Shown here: in pieces, positions 53,352 to 64,000 of the stretch
Numbering within the stretch: the first letter of the stretch is position 1
How the letters are laid out: each line of letters opens with the position of its first letter
NCBI GenBank assembly: GCA_021464245.1
Contig: JADCRB010000030.1
Location: 2,073,376-2,137,375 of the forward strand
Reading direction: 5' to 3'
DNA length: 64,000 bases
Source of the DNA: Carallia brachiata
Taxonomy: Eukaryota > Streptophyta > Magnoliopsida > Malpighiales > Rhizophoraceae
The notes under the pieces: generated by a model
What the model saw: only the letters and a program-made list of their open reading frames with translations
Told to the model about the DNA's origin: nothing
Databases searched by the model: none
Made by a program: the position numbers and the translations under genes

Positions 53352-53812
53352 TCACCTAAGCAACAGACATGGCTCCTGTTTTCTACAAGGTCATATAAGC
53401 CCAACAACATCATTCTCTGCAACACTGCTTTATCAGAAATGTAATGTCCACTGCAGAAAGGTAGCAATTTTTTTTTTCTTTTTAATTATCATAATGTAAA
53501 ACTGTTACTAATATAATTGGTGAGTAGAATCAATTACAATTGGGAAGTTCACTGAATTTGATCACATTATGGATCTTTTCAAGCAAGAAAATTCCAGCTT
53601 GCCACTTTTGGTACCCACTATTGAAACACAAATTCTGCAAGAAATTGTTCATTAACATATGAAAATGTTCCACATAATTGTCTGTAGAATTTGGTGGTGT
53701 TTGAGTCTTTTTTTAACTTCCCAAAAATTCCCAAAAGAAAAAAAAAATGTAAAATTTGGTATTCAATCCCAACCAACAAATTAAAATTAAAAAAAAAAAA
53801 AAAAAAAGCATA
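53352..53812. other. Convergent 3' intergenic spacer
   Basis: 461 bp between the stop codons of the PMT gene (+) and the Oxidoreductase-like gene (-). It must hold both 3' UTRs. Poly-T (53468-53480) and poly-A (53788-53807) runs are present and nothing else is recognisable. Confidence 0.7.
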
Positions 53813-54373
53813 TCAAGAAGGCCTGGAATTGGAGGTATTGGAATCGTCAACATAAAGCTTATTATAAGCCTCGAGCTCCTCATAATACACGTCCCACACA
53901 CACCTCACGCACCCGCTTCCGCAACAATCGCCGGGCTCCGGCATCTCCGGCGGCGGAGGCGGCGATTTCTTCTTCGCTTCCTTTTTGATCTCTTCTTCTA
54001 CTTCTTCTTCATGGCGTTCCTTCTTCTCCAAATTTTCTGCCTTTGGTCCATCGTTCTTTGTCGCCATGCGTTTCCAAGAATTAAGGTTAAGGAAAGGGAA
54101 AGAGAATCTGGGGTCCTGAAATCGCGCGTTGATGTTGCTTGTTTTTGCTTGCGATACGCGCCGCAGGCGCAGATCTCCGACGACCAAGCCGAGACGGGCC
54201 GGAGGTACACTTCCTGAGCTCGCTCGACGGCGATAATGGCCGCCCGACGGAGATCCGGTTGGTGAGATCCAAACTTTGCAGAGAAGGCGATGATTGCGAT
54301 AATAATAATGATGATAAAAATGGTGGGCCACTCCTTCCATCGACGGCCATGATTTGGAGGCAAGTTCTAACAT
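53813..54373 (-). CDS. Oxidoreductase-like domain protein (PF09791), probably mitochondrial
   Basis: Small intronless gene. The C-terminal half contains PPPPPEMPEPGDCCGSGC and VRCVWDVYYEELEAYNK, the diagnostic Cys-rich Oxidoreductase-like motif; the biochemical role is not established. The frame is open up to 54481, but its first Met codons overlap TGGGCT/TGGGCC site-II-like promoter words (54470-54535). I therefore prefer the Met at 54373 (MLELASK, 186 aa). The resulting N-terminus is Arg/Ser-rich and poor in acidic residues, as expected for a mitochondrial presequence. An alternative start at 54067 (MATKND) would give 84 aa with a Lys/Glu-rich helix before the motif. The gene converges on the PMT gene. 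Confidence 0.8.
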   Translation of the reverse strand: MLELASKSWPSMEGVAHHFYHHYYYRNHRLLCKVWISPTGSPSGGHYRRRASSGSVPPARLGLVVGDLRLRRVSQAKTSNINARFQDPRFSFPFLNLNSWKRMATKNDGPKAENLEKKERHEEEVEEEIKKEAKKKSPPPPPEMPEPGDCCGSGCVRCVWDVYYEELEAYNKLYVDDSNTSNSRPS

Positions 54374-54459
54374 TATAGGAGTTCTTAGGCAGGTACGAGA
54401 AATTGGGAAACTGCGTGGGAACGTGGGAAATTGAACATTGACTTTTCTGCGTTGACTCG

Positions 54460-54540
54460 CTCCCATTGGGCTAATGGGCAAAAGTACCGAACTCTTATCG
54501 GGTGGTCCAATGGTGGCCCATCAAACCCGAATTGAGGCCC
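54460..54540 (-). promoter_or_regulatory. Site-II-like promoter motifs of the Oxidoreductase-like gene
   Basis: Several TGGGC(C/T)-type words occur on either strand within 80 bp (TTGGGCTAATGGGC, GTGGCCCATC, GAGGCCCCAC). Such site II elements cluster near transcription starts of plant nuclear genes for ribosomal and mitochondrial proteins, which fits the presumed mitochondrial location. Confidence 0.45.
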
Positions 54541-56600
54541 CACCAACCAGTAATAGCATCGAATTGACATAAAATAAGAAGTTTTTTAATTCAACTCACT
54601 TAAAATGTGAGACAAGTTAATTTTGAAAATAAATGAAAATAAGACTTTAATTAGGTTCTAATTGAAATAAATAAAAAAAAAAGATGAAAATCACGTTAAC
54701 TCTAATTGAAGATTGATTGAATCTATGTGGTCTTATGGGTAGATGGTAGGGATATTTCTCCCTTTAATCTCATTGACTCCAGATAAAATAATTACTCTGA
54801 TACTTTTCAAGAAAAGACAACTAAAATTACCCGTGGTTTAGGCGGACAGGTTCTTGTTTGAATCCTTCTAAATACATATCATGTTTATGGGTACAGTTTC
54901 ATGTTTTATTAGCAGAGCATTTGTGTTCGTCATTAAAAAAGTACCCGCAAGAGCATCTCTGCACACAACATAATTAATTATCCTTTCACATTTTTGAAAA
55001 AACCATTAATGTTGGTAAAAGCAAATATTGGTAAATGCCAGTATTTCGACTACCATGTGGGTGTGTGAAAGACATGGCTCGTTATAACACATTTTTAAGA
55101 CCCGTGGCCATCATATCACACATTTTTAAAACAATGTGTTACGTATACAAGATTAAACACTGGAAGACCCTTGTACCTCAACTTTCATTCCTTTTTCCTG
55201 AAGATGCTGCACACATCCAATCATATATCATACATGTATGGGTGCCCAACTTATCAAAAAACGTATGTAGGTGTCTGCCTTCCCAATGCAAGTATTCTCA
55301 ATTGACAATTTTCACTCAATTGAAATAATTTAGCTAATTTGGTCCTTCTTTCTTTTTTTTTTTTTTTCCTTCTAGCCCTATATGGAAGAACAATTGTCAT
55401 TCACCAGCATAGCCCGACTAAGGGAGCTGGTTATGAAACCCCATTTGGTCGCTAGCTATTTTAGACGGACACGAAAAGGTCCGACAAATATAATCTTGAA
55501 ACTCTATTTTCCACTGTTAATGGGCAGTGAACTAATTTAATTACAAGATCTAAACTAATTAGAACCACTAAAAATATTAGTGGTGTTTTTTTTTTTTTGT
55601 GTGCGCATAGGTTTCATTTACTTAAATTATGGACGGATGTTAGGGTGTACAGAACGCTTCAATTGTAGAATCTAATATGAAATTAATAAAGAAAACACTG
55701 AATTAAATTTCAATCAGCCAAGCATATATAAGATTTGAAAATTGTTATTGCTAGAAAAAGATTTGCTGAGGTCAGAACTCTGACCTCAACAAATCTTTTT
55801 CTCGCTGTAACATTTGCCTAAACTTTTGCTATGGTAATGTTATACAAACTCATTTGTTGGTTGTATATTTTAATTACCTCGATCATATACTATAATAGCA
55901 ATGAACGATAATTAGACAAATACGTGTCTAACGATCGTAATTTAAATTATATTTCCAATGCCTAAAATTGATCGCATCCGAAAGTTAATGTAACTAATAT
56001 GTGCGTGCATTGTACGAGAGAGAGAGAGAGAGAGAGCGAGGAGGGTTGCGAAAAGCTCGAGGTCGTAACAGGTCAGGAGAACTAGCCATAACCAAGCAAG
56101 GCAGTGCAGCTTTAGGGGAGAGTGGGGTGATAATTAATAAGATGTCAGAAGCTAGAAAGTGTTTGAGAGGGAGGGACAGAGATGGGACGGAGCCTAAGCT
56201 AAACAACAACGTTAATTTCTTCGAACTTTCATGTCATCGCTCTCTCCCTCTCTCTCTCTGCGTTGATCTTCACAAGCAAGTAATTGCTTTTCTAAGCTAT
56301 ATTGCTACTAGTTCTACCTACAAAGACTAGCTCGTCTCTTTACTGGTCTATCTCAGTCTAAAAGGTCATTTCAGTACTGCATTGTTAATTTCATTACCTT
56401 ACAACGTCTTCTACTTATTGTCTTCCATGTTGGATACTTGTTATTTTTATTTTTTTAATATAATTAATTTATAATTTTATATTATATAATTTTTAAATTT
56501 ATTTTTTTAATTTTAAATAAATTTTATTTATTATATAATATAAAATTATCAATAAATTATACTGTAAATTAAATTAGAAATTCTTAAAAGAGAATGCAGC
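54541..56600. other. Intergenic region with hairpin and GA/CT tracts
   Basis: No supportable gene. A 97-codon + frame (55035-55328) has no recognisable domain. It contains the hairpin at 55741-55814, a GA tract at 56016-56037 and a CT-rich tract at about 56238-56261 that could pair with it. The rest is AT-rich. Confidence 0.6.
55741..55814. repeat. Near-perfect short hairpin (inverted repeat)
   Basis: The core arms 55753-55776 and 55779-55802 are 24 nt each with one mismatch and only a 2-nt spacer. Pairing continues imperfectly outward to 55741 and 55814, giving 36-nt arms with five mismatches. The centre reads GAGGTCAGAACTCTGACCTC. It could be a tiny palindromic MITE remnant or a small-RNA foldback; there is no sequence link to a known plant miRNA. 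Confidence 0.85.
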
Positions 56601-56841
56601 TTTTCTTATTTTTTTGATATATTTGGTTGAGGTATGTATATTCTCTTTAAAAAAATAATAAATAAATTGATAAATAAAAAGACAACCTCATTTTTTTGAC
56701 GGCTTGCATTAATGGAAATCCAAAAATAACAAGGCAAATAGTTCGGCCAGAAGGTTGCAAGTCCAGTTTGAAGAATATAGATCTTCCTTGAACTGTTCGG
56801 CAATCCAGTCGATTGGTCGTTCTAGAAATGCAAACTACATT

Positions 56842-57654
56842 TCAATTTGAGACTTGCGCTAAGGGGGACTTGATTTCCAGAATGATGGGAGCTATTTCCC
56901 AAGGCCACTCCTGTTTGGGTTGATTCAATGCCATGCAAACTGTAGTGGAGTTTGTCTCAATTATATTCGATAAGGCTCCCAGTGCTTTTATCAGAAGAAC
57001 ACCAACAAGAACCGCCATGGGTTCAGCTATAAGGGCTGACCCTGCTCTTCTGGTGCAAGCACGTCCATTTATAAGCTGGCCTCTTGAATTCTTGCAAATT
57101 GCTGCAACACCTGCTCTCTTGTTCCCCAGTAGATACGAGGCATCACAATTAACCTTGACTGTACCCGGATTTGGAGGTATCCACTGGTGGCCTCGTTCCC
57201 TCGTGTTAGCTGGCCTGAACACATCTTCTTGAAAAGCAGCGACTATTTCAGATACCAATTTATTGATCTTGTCCAGTGTGCGAATGGGATTCGGTGGGAC
57301 CTGCTCAAAGATAAAATTATTTCGTGCCTTCCAAATTTCCCAGCAAGTAATGGCAACTCTTGGGATTATGTCGTCGTGTCCCGTTTCAGCAAGAGATTGG
57401 ACCATATCCTGCCACCACACTCTAAATGAGGGAAAGGCTTGTGCATTTGGAGAGCATCCTAAGATCCCACCCTTCCACACCGCTGTAGCATGTTGGCAAA
57501 GGAAGAGGAGGTGTTCCAGACTTTCCTTATCACCACCACATATCATACACTCTTCATTCTCCATGATCTTTTTCCTGTGCACCCTCCAACTCCAACTCTT
57601 GGGATTGGTTACATTTTTATATGCTTGCTTATTATGAGTGTAATAGATATTCAA
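56842..57654 (-). mobile_element. 5'-truncated LINE fragment: zf-RVT and RNase H region
   Basis: A 270-codon - strand frame is the 3' end of a plant non-LTR retrotransposon ORF2 or a derived RNase H-like gene. In order: the reverse-transcriptase zinc-binding motif (ECMICGGDKESLEHLLFLCQ then AVWKGG), a linker with CWEIWKARNNFIFE, then the RNase H type-1 domain beginning VKVNCDASY, with GVAAICKNSRGQ and AEPMAVLVGVLLIKALG. The last part (after SPLAQVSN) is out of frame, since DWIAEQF continues in another frame further on. No reverse transcriptase core lies upstream, so the piece is 5'-truncated and degraded. The usual catalytic Glu near AE and the first Asp (CDAS) remain, but a full active site is not evident. 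Confidence 0.8.
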
Positions 57655-60112
57655 TTGTACATATTATTAAAATTCAGTCTCACTTAATTTGTGGCCGAGA
57701 TTCACTATATATATATTTTTTTTTGTCTCCATAATTTGATATTAGGATAATTTGTCTCTTTCACTCTCCAAAAAAGAGTCACATTAGAAAATCTCACATC
57801 TTTTATACCTTCCAACATATATTTCAACCAATTAAACACAAAAAACTTCACCTTAAAAAGGAGACATTGGTGCCAAAAAAAATGATGTTTCTGAGATCAG
57901 TACAAAACACCTTATCTCTATCACCATTGCTACTGTTGCCAGTTTTGTGAAACAATAACATCGTACACAAGTTACATTAGAAAAAACAAAGCAACTTCTC
58001 TCTCTCTAAACGCTCTAGGTTTTTTTCCTTGATAGTGCCCACCTGTTGGTCGGCGGCGGTAACCATTTACCTCCATCGGCCAGCCAGAGAAACTCTATCT
58101 TGCCCCTTCCATGCTTCTTTTTCCTTTTCCTCTGCCTCTCCTCTGTTGCTCAGACATTCTCTGTTATTCTCCTCGATTTTTTCTCTCTTCATCAAACCCC
58201 CGAACCACTTTATGGGGTTTTTTTGGTGTGTTTTATGTTAAATCAAGCCTAAATAACGTCACATGCGGCTTCTATAGTATTAGATCTGTTATTTTCGATG
58301 GTTTTCTGCCATTGTTGCTGCTTTTGATGGCGGTACTGCCGACTCTGCCGTCGAGACCGTCGTACCGATTATTAAAGTTTAAGTTTCTAATTCTGTCTTC
58401 ATTGCCAGCACACCCTACCGGACACAGGCGCAACCATCGGAGCCCAAGGCGCTGAAGCATGAGCAGCTGCTGTCCCCAAGTCAGTTGCTTCTATCAAAGC
58501 ATCTGCCACAACCGCCCATGGTCTCTCTGTCGCCGACCTCCCCTCTGTCTCTTCTGCCACCAACAACAATGTCATCCCCATCACCCCCCCCCCCCCATTG
58601 CCACCGCTGCAACTGTTAAAGAGGCCTTTTTATTGTTTCTGTTTTGTGTAGGGTGATTGGTACTGCTTGTATATGTGTTTCTGCTTGTAGTTAAGTCGGT
58701 TTAAAAATCGTTGTCGTCGGACGTATCTGAATTATTACTATCATATGCTCGTCAGGGTTAAGTGTGTGTTACTGTATGCACTTTTTTTCAATTAGATTGG
58801 ATATAATTGATACCTTAGATTAATTAGATTTAATTACAGTCTAATTTTTTTGGGTTTATACCTAATTTATTATTGATCGTTTAATCAGATGATATGTAAG
58901 TCTGATTATTTTTTTACTTTAATTAAGTATTTTTAATATTTTTATATCAATTTTATGTATAAATTATTTGAATATTAATATAATATTTTCTTTCGGTAAA
59001 AAAAAAAAGAAAAAGGACACGGCACGTCATCCTAAGTAAAGCAATAAATAACGATGCTCGAGTCAAGGGGATATGGTGTCTGTCAGATTGAGAGTAATTA
59101 TGCTTTGTTTGGGAACCTATTAATCGACAGAAAAGCTTAACCGGATTGGTAATCAAAATCTCAACGAAATCATGAAAGTCCTTATCGAATAGCAAAGCAG
59201 ATGACATTCATGTCCTGTCATCGTCAAAGCGCTTCCCCAAGTCCCAACAACACACGTTAAGACTGCTGCACAACCCTCACGACCATATTCCCGTGTCAAA
59301 AAAAAAAAAAAAATTCAATACATGGCTGAAAAAATCATTGGAAAGATGTCTGTAATGTGATTAACTTGAAATTTTTTACATTCATATGTGTAAATTGTGT
59401 AATAAAAAAAGAAAAAAAAAAGCCACTATTTTTACTGTGTCAAAAAAAAAAAGAGTTTCATTGCATGGCTGAAAAAATCATTGGGAAAAATGTATGTAAT
59501 GTGACTAGCTTAAAATTTTTTACATTCATATGTATAAAATGTGCAATAAAAAAAGAAAAAAAGTATTATTTTTTGTTACTTATTTTATTAATATTGTTAT
59601 ACAAATTATAATAATTGTTATATTGCAAACACTCATAGTACTTTTTTTTTTTAAAAAAAAATAATTTCACATATATATTTTAAAGAAAATTTAAAAAAAT
59701 ATTAATCATTAGATAATTAAATTAAAAAAAAAACAAATGAGCTGTTAGATTCTATTAGTAAATGAAACTACATTATTACTTTTATACTACTTAGACGAAA
59801 CTACCTAGTGCTACTAAACAAAAGAAATAAAGAAAGACTACTGGCAAGGCAATTTTCAGTTAAACAACAATCTACTTTATCGTCTTGCTTTCCAGATATA
59901 GAAAACCCTTCTCTCTTGCCTCCTTTTCTTTTTTTTTTTTAATTTTATTTTTTCCTTTTCATTTTCTTCTCTATCTTTCCTTTGAGTATTCCTGTTCCAT
60001 TTGCACCCAAACAGAAAAAAGCCTTTGACTGCAGCAGCTCTCCGTTCTTTTCATCATTCCGTCCAAGTGAAGAAAAAGTGAGAAACGAAAGCAAAAAAAG
60101 AAGAAAAAAAAC
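57655..60112. other. Intergenic region upstream of the TM6-type gene
   Basis: A GC-richer, C/T-rich segment (58.0-58.65 kb) has several overlapping frames of 60-115 codons, none with a recognisable domain, and a run of 13 C at 58584-58596. It is followed by AT-rich DNA, the tandem duplication at 59293-59562 and about 500 bp of presumed promoter and leader. I see no convincing CArG box or TATA box. Confidence 0.55.
59293..59562. repeat. Tandem duplication, two ~120-bp copies, 144-bp period
   Basis: Copies start at GTGTCAAAA (59293 and 59437). Both contain CATGGCTGAAAAAATCATTG, then TGTAATGTGA, AATTTTTTACATTCATATGT and GCAATAAAAAAAG-like ends. They differ at about 15 positions plus poly-A length. 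The array lies 0.55-0.8 kb upstream of the TM6-type start codon. Confidence 0.9.
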
Positions 60113-62373
60113 ATGGGTCGTGGAAAGATCGAGATCAAGAGGATTGAGAACGATGCCAACAGGCAAGTCACCTACTCCAAGCGAAGAAATGGTCTTTTCA
60201 AGAAGGCCCAGCAGCTCACAGTTCTTTGTGATGCTAAAGTCTCTCTGATCATGTTCTCTGGCACCGGAAAGCTCCACGAGTACATTAGCCCTAACACAAC
60301 GTAAGTAAACACTTGGATCCATCTTTTATGGATTTCATTGACTCATGTTTCTTTCTGGGTTCTCCTTGTCCTTGGATTGTAATTTCATAAAACCCTAGAT
60401 ATAATGGGGTTTGGTTTTCTTTTCCCTTTTTTTTTTTTTTTGTTAAACTTCAACCAGGACAAAGCAGATGCTTGATCAATATCAAAAAACTTTAGGTATA
60501 GATCTGTGGAGCACGCACTACGAGGTCAGTTTCTTTTTTTTTTTTTTTCATTAATTCTTCTACGTTTGAACTACGAAACTAATGAACATAAAAGTCATGG
60601 TGGGCTTTCTTCTTCTTCTTCTTCTTCTTCTTCTTTTTTCTTTTGGGTTTGGGGTCAAATGGGCCTACAGAATATGCAAAAAAACTTGAGGAAGGTGAAA
60701 GAGATCAACAACAAGCTGAGGAGAGAAATTAGGTATTATTAAGTCAAGGCTTCTTTTTTTTTTTATTAGTTATTAATTGGGTTTAATTAAATTTTTTTTT
60801 TTTTGTTGGTAGGCAGAGAATGGGTGGGGATTTGGAGTATTTAAGCATTGATGAACTGGGCAGTCTTGAAAAAAAGATGACTGCTTCTGTAGACTCTATA
60901 CGTGAAAGAAAGGTTTGTGAATTCTTACCCCTTTTTTAGATCTCAGCTCCAGCCTTGGAGTTTTATATACAAATTACAACACTCTGGTATCCCTCTCCGC
61001 CCCTTTTCTCTTCTTTTTATCTTTTTTCTTTTAATGGGAATAATGATTTGAGTTGTGATCATTCATTATTTGTTTTTCGTTTGTCAATAATAGTAGGATT
61101 TTATGAACTTTTTTTTGGTCAAATAGGATTTTATAAACTATTAAATTTATTTTAGTGATCATTTAATTTAAAACTTTAGATAAAATTTATCGTTTGTATG
61201 TTGTTGACTTTTTCCTCCCATAATTCAACTGACAAAAAATAATATATAGTAGGACTTCAGAATTAGGGACGACCCATAGCTTAAAATCACGAATTTGAAC
61301 CCCAATTGGTAAAACCTCTCATCATTTTGGCATTTTTGGATAATGGAATGCCACAATAAAATAATAAAAAAAAAAAATCGTGTGACTTATGCTGTCCTCT
61401 TCATATATAACCCGTTGGGTGTCTGGATCTTACTCTTCACTCTAAACTAGCGAGGAAATAGATGATCAAGATCAGAAAAGAATCAATGTCTATACCAATT
61501 TATTGTTATTTTTATTTTTTCAGATATATATTTCTTGACAAATGTATTTTCATGTGTTCGTGGAAATGTATAGCTGACCATTCAGAGTTTGATTAATGTT
61601 TTTGCAGTACCATGTGATCAAAACTCAGACAGACACTTGTAAGAAGAAGGTTAGTCAGTGACACAATGGAATAGTTATACATGGAACATGGTGGCAAGCA
61701 CTGATGAGCTCTTGTACAGTCAAAATTATTATCTCTTTGGTTCCAATTCTGAGTTACCTTTAATTTGTCCATGCCACCTGTCTATGGTTGCAGGTGAAAA
61801 ATCTGGAGCAAAGGCATGGAAATCTCCTCCTTCACTTTGTAAGAAAGAACTCTAAATTTTTACTCATTGTTTGCAATTTATTATCAAAACAACTTCTTGG
61901 CATATATATATATTTTTTTATGACTGTTATATACGTTGAGAAGTATGAAAAATACTTCCAAAAAAATATCTTATTATTTTTTTTTGCCCGAATTGCAACA
62001 AATTCATTACTTTGTACAACAATGATATTATTTTTTATAACATAAATTTTTTTTTTGTCGCAAAAACTAAAACTCTCATTGTATAAAAAAGAACAGCCAT
62101 TGTAATTCGGGTAAAACCCAATTCTGAAAGTATAACGAGACTCTTTTGTTTAATCTCTCCTTTTTTTTTTTTTTTTTTTTGGATTGGGAACGTAAGGAAA
62201 CAAAGTGTGAGGGTCCACAATACGGCATGGGGGACAACGAGGGAGATTATGAGTCTGCAGTTGCACTTGAAAATGGAGCCACCAACCTCTATGCTTTGGG
62301 CCTTCGCCCCGGCCACCATCCCGATCATCTTCACCATGGAGTAGGTTTCGGATCCCAACTCCGACTAGCTTAA
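60113..62373 (+). CDS. TM6: B-class MADS-box transcription factor, TM6 (paleoAP3) type
   Basis: Floral homeotic factor of the APETALA3/TM6 lineage; these bind CArG boxes as heterodimers with PISTILLATA-type partners to specify petals and stamens. Exons: 60113-60300, 60458-60524, 60671-60732, 60813-60912, 61608-61649, 61794-61838, 62197-62373; 226 aa. The exon sizes 188/67/62/100/42/45 are the textbook AP3-type pattern. The MADS domain [20 protein letters not shown] continues with [20 protein letters not shown] (residues 1-60). The K domain (about 85-170) and [14 protein letters not shown] follow. The C-terminus has a PI-derived stretch (NLYALGLRP) and ends GFGSQLRLA, the paleoAP3 motif rather than the euAP3 motif, hence TM6. 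The last acceptor is an unusual CGTAAG|GAA. A CTT microsatellite lies in intron 2. Confidence 0.94.
60606..60635. repeat. CTT microsatellite in TM6 intron 2
   Basis: About nine to ten CTT units close to the 3' splice site of the second intron (exon 3 starts at 60671). Confidence 0.9.
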
Positions 62374-64000
62374 CCGCCGCCGCCTCCAAGGTCCAAAATC
62401 TACAAATGTTTGTTCTATGTAGTTTATCTAACTTAATGAAGTAGCTAATTATTAATTTCAGAACTAAGTGCACCAGAGATATATAGATTTTGCGCATGAC
62501 CTATGCTTAGTTGCTTTTTAAGGTTGTAATTAATGTAAGGGGCGTTGTTATGTATTACCACTCTATCTCTGGACTTTTTTCGACTATTTTACTTGGAATA
62601 CAATTTAAGCATGGAATTAGTAACATTATGGATTGATTCTACAAACCGGTTTTTAGTTTTTCGCTAAGATATTAATTAGAAAAAAAAATTCAAGAGGTTG
62701 AATCGTAATAAATACCATTATTCTGCATTACTCTAAATTAGATCTCTAATCTTTAACCTATCCATTGATATTTTGGCTGCGTGGTAAGTATTTAACAATC
62801 AAAATTTTATTTTCTTTCCTTCAATTCTAACCTTGAGGAAGCAATTTTTTTTTTCAAATACGTGACTAGACTGAGATGGTAAAAAAAAGTGTCAATAACG
62901 TAACGAACCTGATTATTTTTGCAACGAAATTAATAAAATAGGACATAACAAATTATCACCTTAGTTTTTATTATAGAAAAAATCAATGCAGTTACAGAAA
63001 TTTCTCAATTGTTGCATTATGTACACTCCTTTTGGCCCCACTCTTTGGCCACCAATCTTTTTCGTTTTTTTCTGAACAATCCAATAAATCGTTTCCATCA
63101 AATGACCGGAGAATAATTTGAATAGAGTAGTGATATATGGTAAAAAAGTTTTTTTTAAATTCTTTATGATTTAGCTTTTTCGTTGAAGTAGTAGGGAGCT
63201 TTTGGTAATTTTAGTTTGTTTTTTAAAATTAAATTTTAAGTAGATTTAGTATTATTCTAAAATTTAAGAACGTTTTGTGATGTTTCATGAAAAATTTTCA
63301 TGATATTTATCTTTATTCATTTGAATATTGCAAATTTCAAATTTTGTTTGGACTTTGAGAATTTTTTTTACTATTAATGAGACCTAATAACCATGTAAAT
63401 GCAATTAGCCGTAATAGATAAATTTTAATTGGGCGAATGATACAAAAACATGCGTGAAAAATTTAATTCGGTTGAAATGTTTCTCAAAGTTATAAATAAT
63501 GTCGTTAGATTTGTAATTTTTTGAGTTTATATTAAAATATTTAGTGGGATGGTTTTGCGTTAATTTGTTTTCATTGAACGTGCATTTACCATCGCAACTC
63601 TCTTATGCAATCACTGCACTCTGGCAGAATTTTCCAGACCAAAAAAATATAATGTGAATCTATATTCTCTGCAATCACTGCACAAGGTAAAGAAAAATGT
63701 TTTAGATTTTTTTTGTTGATGACTTTTAAAATGATGGCCAAATGAGCAATTACTTTGAGAATTAAAACAAACTATCAAGGTGTTCTACTAAAATAGGAAC
63801 CGATAACCATATAGTTTATTAGAATTTGAGGCTCGTTTGTGTCAAAATGAGAACATATAGCACGAATAACCCACTTCATAATATATATTTAGTTCAAAAC
63901 AAAAGCAAATTTTGCAAATATATATAAAAAAAATCGTGAAAAAATTAGTTCTCTACTGAAGTAATTTAAATGAGATCTCGTATATAAATTTATTGGCTAA
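62374..64000. other. 3' flank of TM6 and AT-rich intergenic DNA
   Basis: The first 200-300 bp are the probable 3' UTR of the TM6-type gene. The remainder is AT-rich with no open frame or RNA gene I can support. Confidence 0.65.

Noticed and set aside
56001..56330. 109-codon + frame and possible miR156/535-like hairpin between GA and CT tracts
   Set aside because: Pairing is only between simple repeats. Mature miR156 or miR535 sequences are absent and the frame starts with an Arg-Glu repeat from GA units.
61255..61330. tRNA-like B box (GGTTCAAATTC on the - strand) in TM6 intron 4; similar words at about 24490 and 48640
   Set aside because: No matching A box at the right distance and no target-site duplication, so not called as SINEs or tRNA genes.
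1..64000. CRISPR arrays, bacterial operons, rRNA genes
   Set aside because: None seen. The window is plant nuclear DNA and the direct repeats found are microsatellites or transposon-type repeats.

Overview
This is nuclear DNA from a flowering plant, almost certainly a eudicot. The genes have many short exons with AT-rich, U-rich introns and GT-AG splice sites, and the protein families are plant-specific (SHI/STYLISH zinc-finger factor, B-class MADS factor, QUASIMODO-type methyltransferase). A TM6 (paleoAP3) MADS gene argues against Brassicaceae, which lost this lineage. The overall look fits a woody rosid such as Citrus, but that is an impression, not a proof. All gene models below were built by joining reading frames at splice sites by eye. 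In each model the exon phases close exactly.

Layout. 0.4-18 kb is a compact block of three genes, all on the + strand: a purple acid phosphatase (8 exons), a MORC1/CRT1-type GHKL ATPase (18 exons) and a NERD1-type FG-GAP membrane protein (13 exons). 18-40 kb is a gene desert of AT-rich DNA with dispersed repeats, a decayed LTR-retrotransposon internal region near 35.3-35.7 kb and a SINE-like insertion at 35.8-36.1 kb with a 15-bp target-site duplication. At 40.1-41.8 kb lies a SHI-related (SRS) transcription factor with a GA-repeat-rich upstream region, followed by 8 kb without recognisable genes. At 49.8-53.4 kb is a long PMT-family methyltransferase with a very Gln/Glu-rich stem. A small Oxidoreductase-like (PF09791) gene faces it on the - strand (53.8-54.4 kb). 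54.5-60.1 kb holds a near-perfect hairpin, a 5'-truncated LINE fragment and a tandem duplication. At 60.1-62.4 kb is the TM6-type MADS-box gene.

The genes do not form a pathway. They are independent housekeeping genes (phosphatase, chromatin ATPase, secretory/cell-wall proteins, small mitochondrial-type protein) and two flower or meristem regulators (SRS, TM6), each of the latter with large non-coding flanks. I did not find a clearly new biological system. The most notable non-genic structures are a long foldback element at 3.05-3.24 kb, the 55.75-kb hairpin, the SINE with its target-site duplication, and a 40-bp tandem array beside a tRNA-iMet primer-binding site. One GC-AG intron in the phosphatase gene is in frame and free of stops.
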